From: Lentisphaeria bacterium
GTDB lineage: Bacteria > Verrucomicrobiota > Lentisphaeria > Victivallales > Victivallaceae
Direction: 5' to 3'
DNA: 64,000 nucleotides
NCBI GenBank assembly: GCA_022009855.1
Contig: CP091727.1
Span: 1,116,001-1,180,000 of the forward strand
The stretch's first letter is position 1, and each line of letters opens with the position of its first letter. The translations under genes were made by a program, and so were the position numbers. This document shows positions 56,386-64,000 of the stretch, in pieces. Under the pieces are notes generated by a model, which saw only the letters and a program-made list of their open reading frames with translations, was not told the origin of the DNA and did not search any database.

Positions 56386-59300
56386 TTACGGCTCCGCGAC
56401 GAGTTCGAAGACGCCGGTGGGACCGTGGGGCAGCGCGGCGGTGTCGAGTTCCAGCCGGTAGCCGGAGCCGTTTTTCGTGAGCGGGATCCCCTCCCGGCGG
56501 AGTCCGTCGGAGCGGAGCGGATAGAGCCGATAGTTCTTCCCGGCAGGGAGATTGAGCTGCAGTTCGAGCCGCCCGGTACGCAGGAGCGTCGGCGCTTGTC
56601 CTACCTTGCGAACGGTTGACTGATCGGCGGAGAGTTCCATTCCGGTATTGTAATTCGCGGTCAGGTAGAAGAGCAGCATCCGCCCGGAATCCTTCGCCAG
56701 CTCCTTTCCGTCAAGTGAAACCAATGCCACCGTCGAGGGTATGGAGGAAAACGTCTGGGCGAGTACCGGGAGTGATTCGTCGCTATTCTTTTCAAATGTG
56801 ATGGCCTCGACCCGGGGCGTGAGAATCCGGAAACGTTTTTCAGGAATGTTCAGGAGTAGTTCCCCGGTATCTGACTCCCAGATTCCCTTTCCCGGATCAG
56901 TCCGGTTGCCTTGTGGAATTACCCCTTTGCCCGGAGTGCATCAATCAATGGAATAGGGTCAAATTCTTTTTTGTTCTTATCTGATAGCTCCTTGAAACCT
57001 GAGGCTTCGAACGCATAGCCATCAAGCGGAATACACAACAACGGCTTCGGCATGGGGTGTGCGGCTACTGTCGCGGGGCGTTTTGCTCCTTCGTAACAGA
57101 CGCCGAAACGGGAGAGAAATGCCCATCGCGTCTGCATTACATTGATGGGAGTATCTGTTCCTTTCCCTAAGAGGGATATTTGGGGAACAACCAGTTCCAC
57201 CAGATTGGAAGAAGGTGACACATAACCCTGCTGGAACAGGAAGAAACTCAGATATTCCGTCATCCGGTCGAGATAGGAGGAGAACTCTTTGTCAGCTTCC
57301 TGCCGCTGACGCATGTCAACCGCATGCATGGTTATGCCGGTAAATCCCTGCAGTGCCGCGTAGGCGGGGAAAAGCAACTGCTCGTATTCGTAAAGATTAC
57401 GGGCATGATTGTATTCGGTGACAATCAGGGGACGGTCAGGGAAACGACAGGAGGCAACGCTGACAAAATACGGTACACCAGCTTCAATTGCACTCAGCTG
57501 ATGGGTGATCGAACCTGGATGTGAAAGGTTGCTCGGATGGCAGAAGTAGCTGTTGCGGATTACAACATCACTCTGTTCTGTGCGAATGGCGCCAAAGTAG
57601 CGATCATGAGTGAGGTTATATTGTCCGATGGGAGTTCTGCAGCCGAGTTCGCGCAACCGTGCATTCATCCACGCGCCGGTTTCCCGCAAAGATTCGATAC
57701 AGAATTCAACCCATTCCTGATGCAGCTTCCCCCATTGACCTCGTTGGGATTTTCAGGAAATTTTGCCTCATCCACGTTGCCGTTTCGCTGGAGGACAAAA
57801 GCGCGGAATTTATCTCTGACCAGTTTCTTGGTCGCCGTATTCTTGAACGGATGCTGACGTATCCCCATTGCCAGTTCATTGAACGGCTCCACACAGACCA
57901 GCATGGGATCGTCTTTGAGAGCAATTCCGGTATAGGCATTTCTGTGACAGAGGAGGTAGCGGGCGGTATCCAGCCAGTCCTGCCGAATCAGGGGATCGCC
58001 GAAAATCATTCTCGGCTTGATGTCAACCGGCTGTGATTCACTCGATATTTTAAACGGATACAACAACTGATAAGCGGCAATATTTAAATTGAGATAAATG
58101 CCGTTTTTCTTCAGTTGTGCGAAGCAGTAGTCCAGGGTGTTGGCAAATCGGGGGATCGGGGCGGCCTTTTTCCGGTGCGTCAAGCATCAGAAAATGTTCC
58201 ACGGTATGAGAGCGGACCATGTTGTAGCCGCGCCGGCGCAGTTCACCCACATAACTGTCGATGAGAGGCTTGAGATCCTCAATGTTTTTTTGCGGATAAG
58301 ATACAGGAAACCCCATTCCGAGGCAAAGTGATAGGCCGTTCGGAAACGAAGAGGCACTCCAGGGCGTTTTTTCGAATTCCAGGTTGCCCTGTTCTGTAAG
58401 GATTGCCCGACCATAGGTTCCGGCGGCGCTATGATCCACCCGGCTGCTGAGATCCAGCACCGATCCCGGTCGAATAAACGGAAGCTCAGAAAGGTCAGCG
58501 GTTTTATATTCCGGTGCACGGGGGACAAATGGTTCGTTGCTCCAGGTGATGTCCTTGTCTGTCAATGTTGCGCCGCAGAGAATCCACACCGTTTTTCCGG
58601 TGGTGCGCAGACGGATTTTCCTCGCTCCTCTCAGGGGCAGGGAATACTTGCTCAGAAACAGCGTTCTCCTCTGGCCCAGATAGGTCCCGCTGGAGGCAAT
58701 CTGAGCATTGGAGGCGGGACTGGGGTGAACCCAGTCCCGAACATCGGTGCCTGATACGATCTCCTTCGTCGTCTGTTTCCCGCTGCCATCCTCAAAGATG
58801 ATGGTACCCACGGGGGTAGGCGAGGCAGGAACCCAGCAACTTGTGTGCAGAAGGTAGAGAAACCGGGTGTTTCTCGCTGCTTCCGGCAGGTCGAGGACAA
58901 TTTCCTTCAGGCCGGTCGCGGTCCGTCTGCTGTCGAAAACAACGACCGCCTTTCCTTGATTCTTCTGAGGATCAATCAGGTCGAAAGGGACTCCTACGAA
59001 CTGTTTCTGACCCGTATCGAACTTTCGCAAATCCATTTCCGGACCCTGATCAGACCAGCCGCCCTTGCCATCTCCCTCTTTTTGATCGGCATAATCCCGA
59101 TTGGCGACACTCCGAAGAGAGAGCGGCCAGGCTCCCTTCGCCGGTGTAAATGCGAAAGTCGGGCAGGCATCGACAGTAAGCGTTACTTTTTCGCCCGCTT
59201 TCACCGGAACAGTTTGCGAAAGACAACCGTCGTGCCAGACACGAACGCATCGCCCTTTCGGGGTCAGCGCCGGATCTTCCACCAGTTGCGCCTGATAGTC

Positions 59301-59690
59301 CGCGTCGGTTTTTCTCCGGTACCAGTTGGAAAACTCCTTGGAAAAATCACCGTTGGGAAGCAGCTTGCCATTCTTGCGGATGTTCCGATAGAGTACCCAT
59401 TGAGGTGCTTCTTTCCCCAGATCAGGGCCGCGTAACGTGAGAGTAACATTCCCGTTTTCTGCCGGAATGAATGAAAAGGAACAACTTGTCCACTCCCCTC
59501 TTTCCGTGTTCATGGAGTAGATCAACATGGTCTCCTGTTTGTCTTTCAACCATTTTGCAAACTGAAGGCCGGAACTCGCAGGTGACAGGGTACCGGATTG
59601 CGCTCGAACATCGACGCGGATCGACAGCGGCGCGGCGGGCAACACAAATGAAAACACAAATAGAAGAAGCGGGGAAAATATCTTTTTCAT
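56386..59690 (-). CDS. Giant secreted clan GH-A glycoside hydrolase (frame-broken)
   Basis: About 1,101 residues. The start MKKIFSPLLLFVFSFVLP is a signal peptide. A carbohydrate-binding-like domain (about 30-200) is followed by a module with VGVPFDLIDPQKNQGKAVV, shared with the GH2 protein at 24112-28125. The TIM barrel runs from about residue 450: RRRGYNMVRSHTVEHFLM, KKNGIYLNLNIAAYQLLY, CVEPFNELAMG (acid/base Glu near 604) and PLIVTEYNHARNLYEY (nucleophile Glu near 757). The C-terminal beta domain has IWESDTGELLL. Frame changes lie near 58165, 57735 and 56935. GAGGA precedes the ATG, and the pseudopilin gene ends 7 bases upstream. It is GH5-like, but the family is not certain. Confidence 0.78.
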
Positions 59691-59697
59691 GAGTTCC

Positions 59698-60477
59698 TCA
59701 CAGATTGTAACAATAATGAGCTCTGTCTTCAGCGTCAGAGGTGAAGGGCGAAGAAAGATATGGATTGCGAGGATTGGTAACATGATAGGCATTGACATGC
59801 CCGTCTGCGTGGAGAATGTTGACGCTGCTGCTGTGTCGCGCCGCCCAGATACCCCAGCCGTCAGAAGGAAGAGTTTCGTTGATTCGGTACAGTCCTGCAT
59901 CCAGATTCAGCGTGGAGCCGGCAATGGCCCATACGTCTCCGAGCAGAAATTTCCCAGAAGGCTTTTTAAGTTGCGTCACTTTAGGCATGCCGGGCCTTTC
60001 AAATTTTGCCATGCCGACACATGGAGCATAGTGAGGACTGGAAATCCACCAGCCCGGTTCTCGGGAAGTATAGGCATTTATGGTTTTCAACATGCTGGGG
60101 CATTGGAACAATTTCGGGGAAACATAAGTTCCAGAAGTCAAGTCATAGTATCCGGAACTTCCCGAACTCAGATAAGTTCCAATGCCAACCAGATACATGG
60201 TCCAGTAAGGTGCTGCAGCTCCGTCATGAACAATGGGCGGCAGATAATCGGCACAATCAGCGAAGTAGGTGGCATAACCGCTCCCCACCTGCTTGAGATT
60301 GCTGACGCACTGAACCGTCTTGGCTCGCTCTCGCGCTTTGTTTAACGCCGGGAGCAGCATTGTCGCCAGAATGGCGATGATCGCAATCACGATCAGGAGT
60401 TCGATAAGGGTAAACTGTGGAGAACCAGCTTTGATCCGGCGCAAAACCGGGCAGGAAAAATGTGGATCGATCTTCAT
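59698..60477 (-). CDS. Type II secretion-type pseudopilin (H-x9-DG family)
   Basis: The leader before [20 protein letters not shown] is long (about 20 residues), after which the domain is complete. The C-terminal motif is [20 protein letters not shown] start at the ATG at 60477 ([12 protein letters not shown]), which has AGGAG about 9 bases upstream; an ATG at 60516 would lie before the predicted transcription start. It is followed after 7 bases by the clan GH-A hydrolase gene, so the two are clearly one unit, with a strong -10 upstream. Intact. Confidence 0.92.
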   Translation of the reverse strand: MKIDPHFSCPVLRRIKAGSPQFTLIELLIVIAIIAILATMLLPALNKARERAKTVQCVSNLKQVGSGYATYFADCADYLPPIVHDGAAAPYWTMYLVGIGTYLSSGSSGYYDLTSGTYVSPKLFQCPSMLKTINAYTSREPGWWISSPHYAPCVGMAKFERPGMPKVTQLKKPSGKFLLGDVWAIAGSTLNLDAGLYRINETLPSDGWGIWAARHSSSVNILHADGHVNAYHVTNPRNPYLSSPFTSDAEDRAHYCYNL

Positions 60478-60518
60478 CTTCTGTCTGCTCCTGTTGAATG
60501 ATTTTCGGATCTGCATTA

Positions 60519-60547
60519 ATTATACTACAACTTTACGTGAACCCTAA
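60519..60547 (-). promoter_or_regulatory. Promoter of the pseudopilin-GH-A operon
   Basis: Perfect TATAAT (60519-60524) on the minus strand; the -35 candidate TTAGGG, 17 bases upstream (60542-60547), is weak, so an activator may be needed. Confidence 0.5.
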
Positions 60548-60688
60548 TATCGAAAACAGCGGAAATATACAAAAATCCCGGTTTTTCAAAGATTCTTCGT
60601 ATTCTTTTCTGCACGGATAACGATCAGTATTGCAGGGAAAGAAATAAGTTTGCATCAACGGCACATGATGATCTGGGAATCAAAATGG

Positions 60689-60759
60689 CAACCCCGCCAG
60701 GATTCGAACCTGGACTAACTGGACCAAAACCAGTTGTGCTGCCGTTACACCACGGGGTT
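60689..60759 (-). tRNA. tRNA-Gln (UUG)
   Basis: Minus strand: acceptor AACCCCG / CGGGGTT, anticodon stem-loop ACTGGTTTTGGTCCAGT with UUG, T-arm AGGTTCGAATCCT, discriminator G, encoded CCA (60686-60688). Confidence 0.95.
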
Positions 60760-61224
60760 GCGGAAGGTTTCGGAAGTTTCCAAAACAAGAACATTGTTAA
60801 AAAATAACTCCGTTCCCGGTGAATTTCCATTCGGAAACACTTTTTTTGTGGATTTTCATTGCAGAACCTCTCAGAAAAAATGTAATTTTTGATCGTTTCC
60901 TGTCGGGAAGAGGAATGAATTATCCAAAAAAGACAGAAAATTTTCCCCGGATGTAAAACCTTGCATCAATTCTCAAGATCAAGTTTCCGGAACAAAACGG
61001 TGGAGAATGATTTAAGTACATTCTGAAATCTCATCTTATGTGAAAATAATTCTACTTCAGGAAAAACTGCAGAGAGGAAAGTTGTGCTGCAATCAGGAGC
61101 CGTGAATTGAAGAAATCTGCGAAAGCCTCAATTTGAGATATTTCACCATCAGCGGCCCGGAATTGCAGTTGAATAAACTGGTTTTGTAATTTTACCGGGC
61201 GAAGTGTGGCACGCGGCTGAAGAA
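60760..61224. other. AT-rich gap without a supported gene
   Basis: A minus-strand frame of 66 codons (61052-61252) has no recognisable domain and overlaps the nagA end, so I do not call it. The stretch is distinctly AT-rich compared with the rest of the window. I see no RNA gene or clear promoter. Confidence 0.45.
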
Positions 61225-62160
61225 TTAAGCTTTTTCCGGTTGTTCTTTCCACGCCCGCAGCAGAGCAAGAGCGTTTTCCCGTCCAACTCGCAGCAGTTCC
61301 TTTTCGCTGAAAAGTTCGAGCGACTCAAGGACATTCATGCAATCAGCCAGCATGGCGGCAGAGCCGACAAGGAAACCAGTTTTCGGATTGTAAAGCCTGC
61401 CGGAAGGGTCCAGCACAGCATCATTGCCAAGTACATGGCAGGGGCCAGGGGAAAAACCGGCAGCGGGTGAGGCATCACTCGTCACAATGATTTTTTCGAC
61501 GCTGCGAGTTCGGCAGATCACCCGGATTACTTCCGCGGGCAGATGGTGTCCATCCGTAATGATCATTGCGATGAGACGATCTTCCGCGAGTCCCGCCCAG
61601 ATCGGATTGGCATGACGGGGCAACATCCCGGGAACACCGTTGCCGAGATGGGTCAATGCCTGAGCACCAGCATCGGCTGCCGAGGCAATTTGAGCCGCGT
61701 TTGCCATATGGTGACCGATTGAGACGGCGACATCATGTCTCCGTAACAGGCGAATTGCTTCCTGTGCACCGTCAGTGTCTGCTCCGAGGGTTACAAGCTT
61801 TATGAACCCGGGTGCGCAGTTGAGGAGTTGTTCCACCGTTTCTGGTTTGGGAGGTATAATCCACTCCGGATTGTGAGCTCCTGCTGCCCCCGGAACCGGT
61901 GAAATAAATGGCCCTTCAAGGTGAACGCCGGGAATGTTTTTTCCCAGTCCGAACCGCTCAACTGCAGCCTGAATCAACACGAGATTGCGGCGATAAACCG
62001 CGAGTTTACTCGTGATGAGAGTCGGCAGAAACAATTCCGTGCCCGATTTCAATACCTGCTCTGCCGCGCGGAGAAATGCACTTTGCGTCAAGCATGGATC
62101 GGAAAAATCCACACCCCCACAGCCATTCACCTGTAAATCTACCCAGCCGGGGTTACGCAT
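61225..62160 (-). CDS. nagA: N-acetylglucosamine-6-phosphate deacetylase
   Basis: 311 residues, intact. Removes acetate from GlcNAc-6-P, giving GlcN-6-P for NagB. Motifs: GWVDLQVNGCGGVDFSD, GVHLEGPFIS (metal Glu), SIGHHMANAAQ and LTHLGNGVPG (His ligands), ITDGHHLPAEVI, and IVTSDASPAAG with the catalytic Asp. It begins directly at the barrel and lacks the N-terminal beta-sandwich segment of the 380-residue E. coli enzyme; short NagA forms are known. Its ATG overlaps the nagB stop by 8 bases, so translation is coupled. Confidence 0.9.
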   Translation of the reverse strand: MRNPGWVDLQVNGCGGVDFSDPCLTQSAFLRAAEQVLKSGTELFLPTLITSKLAVYRRNLVLIQAAVERFGLGKNIPGVHLEGPFISPVPGAAGAHNPEWIIPPKPETVEQLLNCAPGFIKLVTLGADTDGAQEAIRLLRRHDVAVSIGHHMANAAQIASAADAGAQALTHLGNGVPGMLPRHANPIWAGLAEDRLIAMIITDGHHLPAEVIRVICRTRSVEKIIVTSDASPAAGFSPGPCHVLGNDAVLDPSGRLYNPKTGFLVGSAAMLADCMNVLESLELFSEKELLRVGRENALALLRAWKEQPEKA

Positions 62161-62905
62161 AATTTCCCTCCAGCAGTGATGCGGAATCGCGATCAAGAAA
62201 CGTTATAACATCTGAGTGTGTGCGTAGAATTGAGGCCGGGCACAGATTTGAAATCTCCCCTTCGAGCGCATTGCGCACAGCTTCCGCCTTTCGAAAATCG
62301 GGAACTGTGTTGATGATGGTTTTACTTTTGAGAATCTGTCGCACTCCCATTGAGATTGCGTGCAAGGGAACATCTTCGAATGTCTGGAACCATCCTTCCC
62401 CGAGTTGCTGAAGGCGGCATTTCTCATCAAGGCTGATGACTTGATACGCTTTTTCCGTGTTGAAGTCGGCGGGAGGATCGTTAAAAGCGATATGACCGTT
62501 TTCGCCGATACCGATGAATGCGACATCGATAGGATAGTTCGCTATGAGTTCTCCCAGCCGGGCACACTCTTTTTCCGGATCTTGGGCGCTTCCGTTGATC
62601 GGGTAGAATGCTGCCGGCGGAACTGGGAGTTTTGAGATGAATCGTTCCCACAAATAGCGCCGGAATCCCGCCGGATGGCTGGCGAGAAGACCGATATACT
62701 CGTCAAGGTGGAAGATTGATATTGCGTTCCAGTCAATTCCAGACTCTTTCAGCAATGAGGAGAGCATCTCAAACTGACTTTTCCCGGTAGCAAGAATTAT
62801 ATTGGCGGTACCTTTCTGCTGAAGGGCCTGACGGATTTTTTCCGCTCCTGCGGCTGCGGCTGCAGTTCCGAGAGAAAGTTTATCTTTAAAAATTCTGATC
62901 TGCAT
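62153..62905 (-). CDS. nagB: Glucosamine-6-phosphate deaminase
   Basis: 250 residues, intact. Isomerises and deaminates GlcN-6-P to fructose-6-P and ammonia. Motifs: NIILATGKSQFEML (phosphate loop), SIFHLDEYIGL (catalytic Asp) and GIGENGHIAFNDPP (His of the active-site dyad; E. coli has NDGH and NEP here). It lacks the allosteric C-terminal extension of the E. coli enzyme. AAGGAG is placed before the ATG, and the oxidoreductase gene ends 16 bases upstream. Confidence 0.9.
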   Translation of the reverse strand: MQIRIFKDKLSLGTAAAAAGAEKIRQALQQKGTANIILATGKSQFEMLSSLLKESGIDWNAISIFHLDEYIGLLASHPAGFRRYLWERFISKLPVPPAAFYPINGSAQDPEKECARLGELIANYPIDVAFIGIGENGHIAFNDPPADFNTEKAYQVISLDEKCRLQQLGEGWFQTFEDVPLHAISMGVRQILKSKTIINTVPDFRKAEAVRNALEGEISNLCPASILRTHSDVITFLDRDSASLLEGNYA

Positions 62906-62921
62906 TTCAATTCTCCTTGAT

Positions 62922-63819
62922 TTACAGATTGTTTAATGCAACCGGCATTCCGCCGGCCGCCCGGCTTCGGCTGGCTGCTTCGAGGAAAGCTATGATCTCC
63001 AGGCTTTCCGCCGGATCAATCTGCGGAATTCCATTGCGGAAAAAGTCCAGGATCGCAGACGCCATCGGGTATAGAGGCGGAATATCAGGATTCTGCATGG
63101 ATACAACATGGCCGGTCTGCGTAACGAGACGCACTCCGAAGTCATTGCATCCAATTGAATTCCCTGTGATCTGTCCAATTCTTCCATCGGCCCAGAACCC
63201 GATAACAAGTTCTATTGGTCCGCGAGAAATGGTTTGCACTTGCTCGCACCCTGTTCCGAGGTAACGATAAAGAAGTTCTGCTGTATGAATGCCGTACCAG
63301 AAGTAATCGCGGTAATCAGGAAGAAATGGAAGCGGACCGAAACCATCAACGGCAATTGGCTTGCCGGAAATCGTTAAATCGCCAACGCCAGCAGCGAACC
63401 GCATGCAGGATGCGGTCATGATGGGGAGCTGTTTTCTGCGTGCGAGTTCGAAGATTTGCTTTGCCTCATCGTAACTGCAGGCAAATGGTTTATCGATGAA
63501 GACGGGCTTCCCGAATTCCGCGAGAGCGCGAAATTGTTCGAGATGTTGCGTCCCATCCACACTTTCAATCAGGTAAGCATCAAGATTCTCAAGCGCGTTG
63601 AGAGAATCAACAAGTTCGACTCCGTATTTCCCCGAAGTTCCGCAGAAAATCCGGCAATACGGTCTCGACTTAAAGAAAAGCATCGCTGCCGCCGGGAAAC
63701 GCTTTTACGATTCGCGCTCCTGCCACAGGAAATGTGGCGGTTGGATTGTTGAAACATTCGGCCAATCCGATTACATGCGATGTGTCCAATCCAACCATTC
63801 CAATTTGCAGTCCGCTCAT
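62922..63819 (-). CDS. Gfo/Idh/MocA-family oxidoreductase (frame-broken)
   Basis: About 299 residues when joined. The N-terminal Rossmann part is GLQIGMVGLDTSHVIGLA (an atypical dinucleotide loop), then DAFLKSRPYCRIFCGTSG after a frame change near 63675, EFGKPVFIDKPFACSYDEA (the EKP-like catalytic Lys in DKP) and a C-terminal beta-sheet domain with DYFWYGIHTAELLYR. It is an NAD(P)-dependent sugar oxidoreductase-like enzyme of unknown substrate. The ATG overlaps the stop of a second member of the family upstream (ATGA). With nagB and nagA it suggests amino-sugar or cell-wall sugar processing. Confidence 0.85.
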
Positions 63820-64000
63820 AGTTTCACCTCTGTTAAGTTATGACGTAGCAATGGATTCTGCCGATGTGCTTCTTCCATAATGCCGATCTGCCGCCGTACC
63901 TGTGCGAGCGTGATTTCGCGAGTTCCTCCGTTCCGGAGAACATCATACAGCTCAGAATAAAAAGCTCCACTCATGATCTGAAAATTTTTTGCTCCTGATG
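63816..64000 (-). CDS. Gfo/Idh/MocA-family oxidoreductase, C-terminal fragment
   Basis: The gene runs off the right edge. The 61 residues seen read SGAKNFQIMSGAFYSELYDV and end in RRQIGIMEEAHRQNPLLRH; the closing QVRRQI-EEAHRQNP pattern is usual at the C-terminus of this family. The stop TGA is within ATGA, overlapping the next gene, which shows coupling. The N-terminal nucleotide site lies outside the window. Confidence 0.7.
   Translation of the reverse strand, partial: SGAKNFQIMSGAFYSELYDVLRNGGTREITLAQVRRQIGIMEEAHRQNPLLRHNLTEVKL

Noticed and set aside
61052..61252. 66-codon minus-strand gene downstream of nagA
   Set aside because: Overlaps the end of nagA, no ribosome site and no domain.

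Overview
The window reads as chromosomal DNA of a GC-rich (about 60%) Gram-negative bacterium, most likely a member of the Lentisphaerota/Victivallales. The reasons are inference from content: four type II secretion-type pseudopilins with the H-x9-DG C-terminal motif, many secreted polysaccharide-degrading enzymes each beside a LacI, AraC or GntR regulator, a pyruvate phosphate dikinase, and a MetX-MetW pair. A complete 16S rRNA gene (21388-22895, minus strand) can settle the taxonomy. Almost every long gene, including housekeeping genes (ppdK, metX, leuA, eno), is broken by one-base frame changes, often at G/C or A/T runs. I therefore treat most breaks as sequence error and give whole-gene extents.

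Layout. 0.2-6 kb: a GH29 fucosidase, then a divergent LacI-pseudopilin-GH51 operon. 6-17 kb: housekeeping block with zinc-ribbon rhomboid, ppdK, lipoprotein, IclR, metX-metW, a GT39-like transferase overlapping frr, an XRE-cupin regulator and marC. 17.2-23.2 kb: one rRNA operon on the minus strand (two promoters, 16S, tRNA-Ala, tRNA-Ile, 23S, 5S, terminator). 23-42 kb: polysaccharide-use loci on the minus strand. They comprise a pseudopilin with a giant GH2 protein and AraC, a GntR/LacI regulator with an odd FAD-oxidoreductase/AraC chimera, and a beta-helix, LamG-transglutaminase, DUF6259-like and pseudopilin set read from a GntR regulator with a solute-binding-protein sensor. 42-47.5 kb: murD, larB, leuA and a D,D-carboxypeptidase. 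47.6-50 kb: a gene-poor segment between tRNA-Ser and tRNA-Val with three families of hairpin-bearing tandem repeats and one small GIY-YIG gene. 50-56.3 kb: comF, yraN, ispD, TPM/LemA, eno and an NhaC-type antiporter. 56.4-64 kb: a lower-GC stretch with pseudopilin plus a clan GH-A hydrolase, tRNA-Gln, and an operon of two Gfo/Idh/MocA oxidoreductases, nagB and nagA.

How the genes work together. The recurring theme is regulator + pseudopilin + secreted glycan enzyme, seen four times with unrelated enzymes and regulators. This suggests that each glycan locus carries its own pilin-like component. The fucosidase, arabinofuranosidase, GH2 and GH-A enzymes fit a host-mucin or plant-glycan degrader. 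nagB/nagA would pass amino sugars into glycolysis, where eno and ppdK act.
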